DNA of 18,630 nucleotides from Oscillospiraceae bacterium (GTDB lineage: Bacteria; Bacillota; Clostridia; UMGS1883): assembly GCA_015069065.1 (NCBI GenBank), contig SVJI01000013.1, forward strand, positions 1 to 18,630. Direction: 5' to 3'. This document shows, one piece after another, positions 7,509-15,478 of the stretch. A program made the translations under genes and the position numbers. Every line of letters starts with the position of its first letter. Position 1 is the stretch's first letter. The notes below the pieces were generated by a model. That model ran no database searches, was not told the origin of the DNA, and was given only the letters and a program-made list of their open reading frames with translations.

Positions 7509-9167
7509 TCATTTCACATCTTTCACACGGTCATACGCCGCCTGCTTGATTCTAAGGTAATCCTCAAGTCCCATTTTATCAAGTTCTTTAACATAATCAT
7601 CCCATTCGTCAAAAGACATATCGCCCAATACAAATCTTGTCATACATTCGGAAACATAGCTTTTTATGCTGGTTTCAATATCAGCTATATCTGTAAGCTC
7701 ATCTGTTGTATGAACAATTCTTGCAATAATCTCTTCGGGATGCTTATCCATATAAAGAGGAACAGCGGCGGCAGTCATATCTGTGGGTGCAGGAAGAACT
7801 ATGTTCTTAACCCCCATAATTCCGGGATTTAGATTCTGCCAATGTGCTGTCTGAGGATTTCCCCATATAAGCTTTAATTCCTTAAACGCAGGCTTTCTGC
7901 CGAGGAAATCAGCTCCTAAAGAGTTACTTTCCTTTTCGTTGAGATAATCCCAGTGTTCTCCTCTTTTTCCGTAGCGTCCGGAAATGGACATCTCCTCCGA
8001 AAAGCAGTATTCCATAACTCTGAATGCTGTTTCCGGATCATCACAATATTTTGATATATAGGTCATATCAACAGGTACCGATGGGTTATATGTAGCATAG
8101 CAGGCACCTTTGGGTCCTTTCAGAGGTTTCATCGGCTGCATGTCCGCTCTGTTAGGATGTTCAGTCGAAGAATACACCGTCAGACTTCCCGCCATCATCG
8201 AACCCATAACCTGTTTATCAGGATCCTCAAGAATAGTCTTAAACTGCGACTGATTTTGTGTGAATGTAAGCGGAGATAAAAGACCTTCCTTCACAAGCTT
8301 ATTGATATATTTAAGTCCTTCCTTCCACTCAGGCTTGTTGAATGCAACATCTATCTTTCCGTCTTCAATAAACATATAATTATTCTTTGCGTCCGCATAA
8401 ATAAACGCATTCATCAGAAACGGAATCGGATTCTGATTCCATCCGTCTGTCGATCCCATAAGCGGAATCTCATCCTTCTTTCCGTTGCCGTTTAGGTCAT
8501 TTTCCTTAAATGCAACGAGTGTGTTATAAAAATCCTCCGTAGTTTCCGGCATGGGAAGTCCCAATTTGTCAAGCCATGTCTGATTTATCCATCCACGGTA
8601 AGAGTATTCATTCCAAGGTTCTTTGCTATAGCGCATAATACCGTAGTTGTTACCGTCAGCCATACGTGTGTTTGCAAGAAGTTCATCACGCAGTTTTTCA
8701 TCAGAAACAGCCTGATGGAAATGATAGGAAGCATCAGGATCTGCATAATAATCCTGTACAGGAACTACGAGACCGCTGTAAATAAACGATGTAAAGTCTC
8801 CGGGAATTGCACATAAGATATCAGGAAGCTCCGTCTGCGATGCAACCATAACAGAAAACTTTGATGCACCGTCCGTAGCAGGAAGAAGTACAAACTCCAA
8901 GTCAACTCCTCCCTTTTCCTCAAGCATCTTCGTGTAGTGACTTGTCTCAAAATTCTCAACCAATGCATTTGACGGCGTCATAATGCTCAGCGTTTTCTTT
9001 TCCTTCAGAATCGGATATGTTCCCGGCTCGTTATACATCGCAGGGTCGTTTCTCTTCGCCACTACCTTCTCGTTTCTTGTTGCAGACTTATCTGTGCATC
9101 CTGCTAATGCTAGCATAAGCATTGCAAGAGCAACAGCTGTAAGCCTTTTCATTTTCTTTGTTTTCAT
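7509..9167 (-). CDS. Sugar-binding lipoprotein of the ABC importer (LplA/YtcQ family)
   Basis: This is the extracellular substrate-binding subunit, anchored by a lipid on Cys24 (lipobox LALAGC after MKTKKMKRLTAVALAML). At 552 residues it belongs to the large family-1 binding proteins of Firmicutes that take up oligosaccharides. Typical features are the PDILCA motif near 115, the WLDKLGLPMPETTEDFYNTLVAFKENDLNGNGKKDEIPL stretch with its calcium-type DxNxNGxxDE loop at about 211-223, and a C-terminal WDDYVKELDKMGL segment. AGGAGGT lies 8 bases before ATG. It is first in the operon and likely the most expressed gene. The actual sugar cannot be read from sequence; relatives take up pectin (rhamnogalacturonan) fragments among other sugars. 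Confidence 0.95.
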   Translation of the reverse strand: MKTKKMKRLTAVALAMLMLALAGCTDKSATRNEKVVAKRNDPAMYNEPGTYPILKEKKTLSIMTPSNALVENFETSHYTKMLEEKGGVDLEFVLLPATDGASKFSVMVASQTELPDILCAIPGDFTSFIYSGLVVPVQDYYADPDASYHFHQAVSDEKLRDELLANTRMADGNNYGIMRYSKEPWNEYSYRGWINQTWLDKLGLPMPETTEDFYNTLVAFKENDLNGNGKKDEIPLMGSTDGWNQNPIPFLMNAFIYADAKNNYMFIEDGKIDVAFNKPEWKEGLKYINKLVKEGLLSPLTFTQNQSQFKTILEDPDKQVMGSMMAGSLTVYSSTEHPNRADMQPMKPLKGPKGACYATYNPSVPVDMTYISKYCDDPETAFRVMEYCFSEEMSISGRYGKRGEHWDYLNEKESNSLGADFLGRKPAFKELKLIWGNPQTAHWQNLNPGIMGVKNIVLPAPTDMTAAAVPLYMDKHPEEIIARIVHTTDELTDIADIETSIKSYVSECMTRFVLGDMSFDEWDDYVKELDKMGLEDYLRIKQAAYDRVKDVK

Positions 9168-9399
9168 TACTTACTACCTCCTTATAGTTTTGACTTTATT
9201 TTAACAAACAGTAAAATAAAAATAAATTATATCTTTATCGTCTTATTATAGTACAGTGGTTTTTCGGATTATAAAATCCGCCTTCTTTTATAAAATAGTA
9301 AACTTTTTTCTCAATATATTGTTCATATTGTCAAAAAACTTGCTTTTTTTAAACAACACTGTTATAATTGTTATATATTAAATCCATTGGAGTGATTTT
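9168..9399. promoter_or_regulatory. Divergent control region between importer operon and LacI gene
   Basis: For the leftward operon the best candidate is TTGAGA (9314-9309)-N16-TATAAA (9292-9287). The inverted repeat CGGATT/AATCCG (9265-9270, 9275-9280) then falls at the predicted start and could be an operator. Another inverted pair, CAATAT/ATATTG, is at 9312-9317 and 9325-9330. None matches the AAACGTTT boxes found at 13696-13811, and no clear catabolite-response element is visible. The region is very AT-rich, so the leftward promoter is tentative. Confidence 0.45.
9340..9368 (+). promoter_or_regulatory. Promoter for the LacI-family regulator
   Basis: The -35 box is TTGCTT (9340-9345) and the -10 box is TATAAT (9363-9368), with a 17-bp spacer. 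The predicted start is near 9375, giving a short leader with GGAG at 9389-9392 before GTG 9400. Confidence 0.75.
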
Positions 9400-10401
9400 G
9401 TGGAAAAGTTAACTATAAAAGATATTGCCAAAAAAGCCGGGGTTTCAGTGACATCGGTTTCTTTTGTTATAAATAACAAACCGGGGATAAGCGAAAGCAC
9501 TCGTGAAAAAGTCCAGAGAATTATTAAAGAAACAAATTTTAAGCCTAATTTAAACTCGAAAAAGCTCGTCCTTAACAAAAGCTTTAACATTTGTCTTATA
9601 ATGAACCGCTTCTCATCTCTTTTCGATGATTTATTTTATTTTGAAATTATGCGAGGCATAATTAATAAAAGTATGAAATGCAACTACAATGTCATAATCA
9701 GCAAGGCGGTCAATTCACAAAATGAACTCCCTGACCTAATTTATTCCGGCGATGCGGACGGAATAATTTTTATGCAGAATGTCAGTGATACATTACTTGA
9801 AAAAGCATCCGACAGTTCAATTCCTTTTGTTGTTATCGATTCACACCTTTCCGATAAGAACGTAACCTCAATAAACCCCAACTACAGAAAAGCTACATAT
9901 GATGCAACAACCTACCTTATAAATCACGGGCATACGGATATTGCAATTATTTCAAAGCATACCCCCGGCTTTTACGAGCAAACCGTAAGCGGATTTTATG
10001 ACGCAATGAAGGCTCATAAACTTGTTCCAAATTCTGATTTTAACAGCTTAAGCGCTGTAGATGAGTCCTCTGCATATTCTGTTGCAAAAGCACTTTTTCA
10101 AAAAGCAAATCCTCCGACAGCCGTTTTATGTACCGTTGACAGCTTTGCCATCGGCGTGATGCGTGCAGCAAAGGATATGAAGCTTTCAATCCCCGAAGAT
10201 GTTTCAATTATAGGTATTGACGATATTCTTCTTTCTCGTTATATAGAACCTAAATTAACAACTCTCGGTGTTGATAAAGAAGCAATAGGCTCCCTTGCAA
10301 TGGATATTATAATAAAAAAAATCAAGGGTAAAGAAGTAGACAGCCTGCTTCTTCCTATGGATTTGATTGTCCGAGATTCTGTTAGTAACAGAACAATCTG
10401 A
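9400..10401 (+). CDS. LacI-family transcriptional regulator
   Basis: Residues 3-24 form the LacI helix-turn-helix (LTIKDIAKKAGVSVTSVSFVIN), followed by the hinge helix (NFKPNLNSKKL, about 47-57). A periplasmic-binding-protein-like core follows, with family landmarks DADGIIFM, PFVVID, GHTDIAII and IPEDVSIIGIDD. The length of 333 is standard. The start is GTG with GGAG 7 bases upstream. It is divergent from the importer operon and convergent with the deacetylase operon, which ends 63 bp away. The AAACGTTT palindromes at 13696-13811 are typical LacI/GalR-family operators, so I infer it represses the divergent sugar-modification genes. Whether it also controls the importer is unclear, because no such box is seen at 9168-9399. 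Confidence 0.95.
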   Translation: MEKLTIKDIAKKAGVSVTSVSFVINNKPGISESTREKVQRIIKETNFKPNLNSKKLVLNKSFNICLIMNRFSSLFDDLFYFEIMRGIINKSMKCNYNVIISKAVNSQNELPDLIYSGDADGIIFMQNVSDTLLEKASDSSIPFVVIDSHLSDKNVTSINPNYRKATYDATTYLINHGHTDIAIISKHTPGFYEQTVSGFYDAMKAHKLVPNSDFNSLSAVDESSAYSVAKALFQKANPPTAVLCTVDSFAIGVMRAAKDMKLSIPEDVSIIGIDDILLSRYIEPKLTTLGVDKEAIGSLAMDIIIKKIKGKEVDSLLLPMDLIVRDSVSNRTI

Positions 10402-10456
10402 ATTAAAAATTCCTCATTTTTGATACATAGCTTTCAAAATGGGGAATTTTTAATTC
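10400..10456. terminator. Bidirectional terminator between convergent LacI and PIG-L genes
   Basis: The arm at 10400-10420 pairs with 10436-10456 over 21 bp, with one G-U pair and a 15-nt loop. A- and T-rich flanks on both sides suit both directions. It overlaps the LacI stop codon and ends 8 bp from the PIG-L stop. Confidence 0.85.
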
Positions 10457-10463
10457 AACATCA

Positions 10464-11180
10464 CTAAGGCAAAAGACGTGACGGTGTCACTCTGTAGGCA
10501 TCATTTGCACGAACAAAGCCTTCTGCATACTTAACACCGCACTGCATACCTCTGAAGGACGCCATTGTTTTCATGTCCTGAAGAAATGTATCATCAGCAC
10601 AAAATCCTGAATAAGCGTGTGCCATCCATGCTTTCTGACTTTCATGACAAAGGAGCATTTTACTTTTTGTTTCAAAGCAATCTGTAATATCCACAAAATC
10701 CGTAGGTATAAATCCCAATCCCTTATGCGGTTCAAAATAGTAAATTACAGGAAATTTATCACACGGTGCTTCCATTGTTTTTATATGACCTATAGGGAGC
10801 ATTACTTGAATGTCGTTTATTATTTTGCTTGTCAGCATATGATCGGGATTATAATCGTGCGGATTATGTGTTAAAATAACATCCGGCTTACAATGTCTTA
10901 GCATATTGATGAAATTGATACGAACATCAAGATCCTCGTAAAAAAGTTCATCATCATAATCAAGGCACATATACTCCGCACCAATAATTGCTGCACTGTT
11001 TGCTGCTTCCTGCTTACGAAGATTTCCTATTTCCTCTTTAGATAATGTTGCAGATCCAATATTCCCGCTTGTCGCAGTACAAATAAATATGTTATGGCCC
11101 ATTTTCGCATATTTTGCCAGTGTGCCTGCACAATTAAGTTCAACATCATCCGGATGTGCGCCTACTGCCAGTATGTTCAT
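10464..11180 (-). CDS. PIG-L family (LmbE-like) zinc deacetylase
   Basis: It is predicted to remove an acyl group, usually acetyl, from an N-acetylated amino sugar or similar small molecule. The AHPDDVE motif (H9, D11, D12, E14) and the second motif HNPHDYNPDH (H105, H108, D113, H114) supply the zinc ligands and general base of the PIG-L/MshB/BshB fold. At 238 residues it is a complete single-domain cytoplasmic enzyme with no signal peptide. Start ATG 11180 has AGG(T)G about 8 bases upstream. It is third in the DegT-Gfo-PIG-L set, 90 bp after the oxidoreductase gene; that gap holds a long hairpin. BshB-type bacillithiol enzymes share the fold, but this gene context points to sugar metabolism. 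Confidence 0.9.
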   Translation of the reverse strand: MNILAVGAHPDDVELNCAGTLAKYAKMGHNIFICTATSGNIGSATLSKEEIGNLRKQEAANSAAIIGAEYMCLDYDDELFYEDLDVRINFINMLRHCKPDVILTHNPHDYNPDHMLTSKIINDIQVMLPIGHIKTMEAPCDKFPVIYYFEPHKGLGFIPTDFVDITDCFETKSKMLLCHESQKAWMAHAYSGFCADDTFLQDMKTMASFRGMQCGVKYAEGFVRANDAYRVTPSRLLP

Positions 11181-11223
11181 AATCTATCACCTTTCCTTAT
11201 ATTCTTTACATTCTTTTATTATC

Positions 11224-11263
11224 TGCAATAACTGCTGAAGAAAATCCCCCAACAGTTATTGCA
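11224..11263. other. Hairpin between oxidoreductase and deacetylase genes
   Basis: Perfect 11-bp arms (11224-11234 and 11253-11263) enclose an 18-nt loop. In the leftward mRNA no U-run follows, so it should not terminate that transcript; a T-run exists only on the plus-strand side, where no gene would need it. It could set mRNA stability or differential expression of the deacetylase. Confidence 0.55.
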
Positions 11264-11270
11264 ATTTTTA

Positions 11271-12419
11271 TCAGTTATTCACTTTTACCCAAGATTTTGT
11301 TTTGCTGCTTTCAATAATAGCCTCTGTCAACTTAACTATGTACGCAGCTTGTTCCAGTGTTGAGAAAATTTCTTCTCCCTTACATCCATCCTCTATATAT
11401 TTGTAGAACGCATATATGTTACCTTTGAACGCATCATTCCATCCCTCCGGATGACCTTTTGCAAGTGCAGTATATTTTCCTGCCTCCTCTGAAATTGCAT
11501 TGGGGTCACGGATAATCAGGTGATTATCTCCGCCTCTGAACCCCATCCACAATCTGTCATTTTCCTCCTGATTCCATCTAAGTGTTGCTTCCGAGCCGCT
11601 GATTTCAAAATTCAGGAAGCACCCTCTTCCTGCAGTAAGCTGAGAAACGTGGAAAACACCTGTTCCGCCTTTGTCGGTATGAAAAATTACTGCACCATAA
11701 TCCTCATTTTTGATTTCAACCTCATCAAATTCTGTCGGAATAGCACTGGTGAAGGTTTCTGTCTGTTTCTTCGGTTTTTTACGAACAGGAATAATAGTTT
11801 TCAGGTCAGCCATAACCTCGACAATTTTATGACCCGTGACGTGCTGAACTGCATCCATCCAATGTGAACCGATGTCAGCCATTGCACAAGAGTTTCCCGA
11901 TACCTCCGGTTCAAGACGCCAGCTGTAATCGGTATCATACATAAGCCAATCCTGCTCATATGAGCCTGTCATAATTCTTACATCACCGATTTTTCCGTTT
12001 TTAATTCTGCTTCTCATTTCCTGAACCATTGGATTAAGACGATAGTTGAAATTCACCGCCGCCACACTTTCAGGATACTGCTTTTTCAATTCTACAAGCT
12101 CCTTTGCCTGTACATAGTCCATACACAAGGGCTTTTCAGACAAAAGATGCTTTCCCGATTTTATAATTTCCTTATTGATATCAAGATGCAGGAAATTCGG
12201 TGTACAGTTATGTACGGCATCAATTTCACCATCTGCCAAAAGCTCTTCCACGCTTGAATAGCATTTTTCTATGCCATACTGCTCTGCCTTTGCTTTTGCC
12301 AGCTCTGCATTTGTATCAGCAACAGCATAAAGCTCGCAACAACCTATTCTGCGAACGGCCTCTATATGACTCTCGCCAATATAGCCCATTCCTATAATAC
12401 CTACTTTAATTTTTTTCAT
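11271..12419 (-). CDS. Gfo/Idh/MocA-family sugar oxidoreductase
   Basis: This is an NAD(P)-dependent dehydrogenase or reductase on a sugar, inositol or sugar phosphate. The N-terminal Rossmann fold has GIIGMGYIGESH (G10, G12, G15 from the ATG used here). The family EKP motif is SEKPL (Lys96), and the catalytic Asp/His pair lies in ADIGSHWMDAVQ (D182, H186). About 382 residues is normal for the family. I chose ATG 12419 because GAGGAG lies 8 bases upstream; a TTG at 12440 would overlap the preceding stop. The gene begins 17 bp after the aminotransferase, so the two are likely translated from one mRNA and act in sequence: the oxidoreductase makes or uses the keto sugar on which the aminotransferase works. 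Confidence 0.93.
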   Translation of the reverse strand: MKKIKVGIIGMGYIGESHIEAVRRIGCCELYAVADTNAELAKAKAEQYGIEKCYSSVEELLADGEIDAVHNCTPNFLHLDINKEIIKSGKHLLSEKPLCMDYVQAKELVELKKQYPESVAAVNFNYRLNPMVQEMRSRIKNGKIGDVRIMTGSYEQDWLMYDTDYSWRLEPEVSGNSCAMADIGSHWMDAVQHVTGHKIVEVMADLKTIIPVRKKPKKQTETFTSAIPTEFDEVEIKNEDYGAVIFHTDKGGTGVFHVSQLTAGRGCFLNFEISGSEATLRWNQEENDRLWMGFRGGDNHLIIRDPNAISEEAGKYTALAKGHPEGWNDAFKGNIYAFYKYIEDGCKGEEIFSTLEQAAYIVKLTEAIIESSKTKSWVKVNN

Positions 12420-12436
12420 TTTCGCAGCTCCTCTTC

Positions 12437-13651
12437 TCAAAGGCTAAGGATAATTTCTCTAATGTTTGCCGCAACATTCTTAATTTCTTCCTCTGTTGAA
12501 AGAATATTTATACCATAGCCTGCACCAAGTCCCTTATCAACAACACCTACACTGATGTTTACACTTCTTCCAAGTATATCATCGGTCTGTGGAAGCATAT
12601 GTTTTTCATAAACTCTGTCGTTTATGTTGTTTGTCTTCGCAGGTAAAAGCTTATTTAATACCTGCTCCATATTGTTATATACGTGCCATCCTGAATATGC
12701 GATAGGCTTTCCGCCTGTCTTTTCACAGAACTTTTCCGCAAGCTCTTTTGTTTCAAAAATCATCGTGAGAAGTGTTGCGCACTCGCCCTCATCATTAACT
12801 GTTCTAAAAGAAATATGAGGAAGATCAGAAAGAAGCTCTTTAAGCATTGCTTTCTTCGAACGAAGAGTTGTAAGAATTTCGTCAAGTTTACGTGTCTGTG
12901 CAAGTGCAACAGCACCTGTAAGCTCATTCATACGCATATTCATACCGACAAAGCTACGGTTTCCAACCTCAACACCTGTTCTGTTAGGCTTATGTCCCTG
13001 ATCGTGGAAGCCGAACGCTCTTTCATAATATTCTTCATTGTTTGTGATAACAGCTCCGCCGTCACCGGAAGAAATAGTTTTGAATATATTAAGCGAAAAT
13101 GCAGCAATATCACCATATGTACCACATCGCTGTCCTTTGTACGAAGCACCTACTGCCTGACAACAATCTTCTATAACAAGAAGGTTGTGTTTTTTTGCAA
13201 TTTCCATAATTTTATCCATCTTACAAGGATTTCCAAGCATATGAACGGGCATAATTGCCTTTGTTTTCGGAGTGATAAGTTCTTCGATTTTATCAGGATC
13301 AATTGTAAGCGATTCATCAATTTCAGCAAGCACAGGAATAGCCCCCGAAAGCATAATGCTTGAAATTGAAGCGATAAATGTATAACCGGGAACAATCACC
13401 TCATCATCTGCACCGATACCAAGTGCTGCAAGAGACGCCATTAGAGAACATGTACCGCTCGTAGTTGCCACTGCATATTTAGCACCCATCGTTTCTTTAA
13501 GAGTTTTTTCAAAATCCACAACCTTATGTGTGTACCCCTCTGTCTCTTCACTGCCGTAACGGAACAAATATCTTCCGTCTAAAACATCCATAACCTCTTT
13601 TCTTTCTTCTTCACCGAATACAAATGATCCGGGACCGCCTGATCTTGCCAT
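12437..13651 (-). CDS. DegT/DnrJ/EryC1/StrS-family PLP aminotransferase
   Basis: This fold-type I sugar aminotransferase interconverts a keto sugar (or keto-cyclitol) and an amino sugar. Landmarks are GAKYAVATTSGTCSLMASLAALGIGADDEVIVPGYTF (56-92), EDCCQAVGA (161-169, with Asp162 for the PLP ring nitrogen), and SLNIFKTISSGDGGAV, where Lys191 is the expected Schiff-base lysine. The C-terminal part (GGKPIAYSGWHVYNN) is less conserved. Length 404 is complete. AGGAGGT lies 7 bases before ATG. It is first in a leftward operon driven by a consensus promoter with two LacI-type boxes. It could be biosynthetic or run in reverse to deaminate an imported amino sugar. The substrate is not readable from sequence. 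Confidence 0.93.
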   Translation of the reverse strand: MARSGGPGSFVFGEEERKEVMDVLDGRYLFRYGSEETEGYTHKVVDFEKTLKETMGAKYAVATTSGTCSLMASLAALGIGADDEVIVPGYTFIASISSIMLSGAIPVLAEIDESLTIDPDKIEELITPKTKAIMPVHMLGNPCKMDKIMEIAKKHNLLVIEDCCQAVGASYKGQRCGTYGDIAAFSLNIFKTISSGDGGAVITNNEEYYERAFGFHDQGHKPNRTGVEVGNRSFVGMNMRMNELTGAVALAQTRKLDEILTTLRSKKAMLKELLSDLPHISFRTVNDEGECATLLTMIFETKELAEKFCEKTGGKPIAYSGWHVYNNMEQVLNKLLPAKTNNINDRVYEKHMLPQTDDILGRSVNISVGVVDKGLGAGYGINILSTEEEIKNVAANIREIILSL

Positions 13652-13695
13652 TTTACATACCTCCTAAATTTTATATGTTTCAGATTTTTCTCTTC

Positions 13696-13707
13696 TAAAA
13701 CGTTTTA
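13696..13707. promoter_or_regulatory. LacI-type operator 1
   Basis: TAAAACGTTTTA is a perfect 12-bp palindrome with the central CG step typical of LacI/GalR operators. It lies just downstream of the -10 box of the leftward promoter, over the predicted transcription start. Confidence 0.8.
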
Positions 13708-13714
13708 TATTTAA

Positions 13715-13743
13715 ATTATACTAAACCGTTTTAGTTTTGTCAA
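13715..13743 (-). promoter_or_regulatory. Consensus promoter for the DegT-Gfo-PIG-L operon
   Basis: Reading leftward, -35 is TTGACA (13743-13738) and -10 is TATAAT (13720-13715), with a 17-bp spacer: a perfect sigma-A consensus. The predicted start is near 13708. Such a strong promoter with an operator in the spacer implies tight repression in the absence of inducer. Confidence 0.88.
13721..13734. promoter_or_regulatory. LacI-type operator 2, inside the promoter spacer
   Basis: CTAAACCGTTTTAG is a 14-bp palindrome with one mismatched pair. It fills the spacer of the leftward promoter directly next to its -10 box and is centred 26 bp from operator 1. Confidence 0.75.
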
Positions 13744-13762
13744 TATTTTTTTCTTTTCTATA

Positions 13763-13791
13763 TTGCATTTTATCAATTATCGTTATATAAT
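13763..13791 (+). promoter_or_regulatory. Promoter for the DUF4380-HAD operon
   Basis: The -35 box is TTGCAT (13763-13768) and the -10 box is TATAAT (13786-13791), with a 17-bp spacer. The predicted start is near 13798, immediately before operator 3. Confidence 0.82.
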
Positions 13792-13799
13792 ACATCACA

Positions 13800-13811
13800 T
13801 AAAACGTTTAA
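13800..13811. promoter_or_regulatory. LacI-type operator 3
   Basis: TAAAACGTTTAA contains the perfect core AAACGTTT (13802-13809). It covers the start of the rightward transcript and overlaps the AAGGAG ribosome site (13810-13815) of the next gene. Confidence 0.75.
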
Positions 13812-13823
13812 GGAGCTACCGAA

Positions 13824-14744
13824 ATGTCTAATATAACAATAGAAGAAATATGCTATAAAAATTTTGGGAAATGCCTTAAAATCTGTAATGAAATCATTGA
13901 AGTTATTGTTACTACAGATTTTGGTCCACGAATTATTCGTTATTCGTTTATAGATGGTGACAATGTCTTTTATGAAGATACTGACCGCATAATAAAAGAT
14001 GAAAGAACAAAAAACACTTTTTTCGATACTTGGTATCTTTATGGTGGGCATAGGCTTTGGATTGCACCTGAGAACTTTCCTGATACATATTATCCTGACA
14101 ACTTCCTAATAGATTATAAAGTTATAAATAACGGAGCTGTATTTACTGCCCCTGTTCAAAAGCATAATAATTGCCGCATTGAAATATCACTTATACTATC
14201 CCCTGATACAACAGATGTAAAGGTTATGCATACTCTTACGAATTGCTCCGATTCTGATATAAAGCTTTCACTTTGGGGTGTTTCTGTTGTTGACGGCGGC
14301 GGCATAGAAATTATTCCTCAGCCAACAGAAAATAAAATATATTCTCCGAATCGTAAAATCGTCTTTTGGCCTGCCTCTAAGCTTTACGATAAACGTGCAT
14401 CTTGGGGGGATAAATATATCAAGGTGCAGCATAGGTCTGATATGTGTTCATCCTTTAAATTCGGATTAAATTCCGAACACGGCTTTGCATTATATTTAAA
14501 TAAAGGGGACATCTTCACCAAAAAATTTGACATCATAAAAAACGGAATATATCCTGATGAGGGAGCGTCTTATGAATCTTATGCAAACGGTCACTATATC
14601 GAAATGGAAAGTTTGAGCGAATATAAAGTGATTCCCCCACAGAAGTCTATAACCCACTGTGAATACTGGAAGCTTTCAAAAGGCACTCTTACAAACGATT
14701 TTGATGAAGCTGAAATCGAAAATTTAATTCAAAAAATATTTTAG
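13824..14744 (+). CDS. DUF4380-like protein (aldose-epimerase-like fold)
   Basis: The 306-residue cytoplasmic protein carries motifs I associate with DUF4380: an N-terminal TDFGPRIIRYSF (about 30-41), YGGHRLWIAPE (73-83), a LTNCSDSDIKLSLWGVSVVDGGG block (about 137-159) and a C-terminal EYWKL. The fold is expected to resemble galactose mutarotase, which would suit binding or epimerising a sugar. No catalytic proof exists for this family that I can cite. Start ATG 13824 has AAGGAG 8 bases upstream. The HAD phosphatase begins 13 bp downstream, so the two are one operon. It is opposite the aminotransferase and shares its LacI-type control, so it should act on the same sugar route. Confidence 0.8.
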   Translation: MSNITIEEICYKNFGKCLKICNEIIEVIVTTDFGPRIIRYSFIDGDNVFYEDTDRIIKDERTKNTFFDTWYLYGGHRLWIAPENFPDTYYPDNFLIDYKVINNGAVFTAPVQKHNNCRIEISLILSPDTTDVKVMHTLTNCSDSDIKLSLWGVSVVDGGGIEIIPQPTENKIYSPNRKIVFWPASKLYDKRASWGDKYIKVQHRSDMCSSFKFGLNSEHGFALYLNKGDIFTKKFDIIKNGIYPDEGASYESYANGHYIEMESLSEYKVIPPQKSITHCEYWKLSKGTLTNDFDEAEIENLIQKIF

Positions 14745-14757
14745 GAGATATAACTTT

Positions 14758-15474
14758 ATGCAAGCAAATGTAATTATTTTTGATAAAGACGGTACTCTTA
14801 TCCAATTTGATGATTTTTGGGTAAGCATTACCGAACATGCCATCAGGGATATTTTAAAAAAAATCAACAGAGAAGACATTCCGCACAAAGCTTTTTTTGA
14901 TATTTTAGGTGTTAAAAACGGTAAAGCCGATGTAGATGGCATTCTTTGTGTAGGCTCATTTGAAGAAATGGGAGAAGCCTTTAATTGCGTACTCAGAAAA
15001 TACAACTGCACACTCTCATCAGAGCAAATTGTAAGTTTAGTCACCAAAGCATACGAAGGAAACATTGAAAAAGGCATCGTTAAAGCTCCTTGTCCGGATA
15101 TTGTTAATGTTATGTCTGAATTAAAAGCAATGGGCAAAAAACTTCTTGTTGCAACAGCAGACAACACTTATATTACCTCTGTATGTTTAAAAAAATTGTG
15201 TATTGAAAATTTTTTCGATAAAGTATATACAAGCGACCAAGGTTTCCCCGCCAAACCAAACCCGCATTGCATTCTTAAATATTGTCAGGAAACAGGAATT
15301 TCTCCCGATGATATGGTTATGGTTGGAGATACTATGAATGACATTATATTTGCCCGTAATGCAGGCATAAAAGTTATTGTCGTAGGCAAAACGAAAGAAA
15401 GCCGGGAATTATTAGAGTCTTGTGCTGATGCTTTTATCCCCGATATTTCTTTTATATTTGATGTTATTAAATAA
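14758..15474 (+). CDS. HAD-superfamily phosphatase, phosphoglycolate-phosphatase-like
   Basis: It is a phosphomonoesterase of the HAD family with a small helical (C1-type) cap. Motif I is FDKDGTL (nucleophile Asp9, acid/base Asp11), motif II is Thr133 in VATADN, motif III is Lys166 in KPNP, and motif IV is GDTMND (Asp191, Asp195). The cap lies between about 18 and 95. At 238 residues it is full length. GGAG lies upstream of ATG 14758, at the end of the DUF4380 gene. In this locus it probably dephosphorylates a sugar phosphate made or used by the Gfo/Idh and DegT enzymes. Its stop lies 4 bp from the stop of the opposing lipoprotein gene, with no terminator between. Confidence 0.92.
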   Translation: MQANVIIFDKDGTLIQFDDFWVSITEHAIRDILKKINREDIPHKAFFDILGVKNGKADVDGILCVGSFEEMGEAFNCVLRKYNCTLSSEQIVSLVTKAYEGNIEKGIVKAPCPDIVNVMSELKAMGKKLLVATADNTYITSVCLKKLCIENFFDKVYTSDQGFPAKPNPHCILKYCQETGISPDDMVMVGDTMNDIIFARNAGIKVIVVGKTKESRELLESCADAFIPDISFIFDVIK

Positions 15475-15478
15475 TGGA

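Noticed and set aside
5618..9167. Missing ABC ATPase as a sign of a broken transporter
   Set aside because: Importers of the LplABC/YtcQ type normally use a shared MsmX-like ATPase encoded elsewhere; the genes present are complete.
11224..11263. Hairpin as terminator of the oxidoreductase gene
   Set aside because: No U-run follows it in the leftward mRNA, and the deacetylase downstream would otherwise have no obvious promoter.
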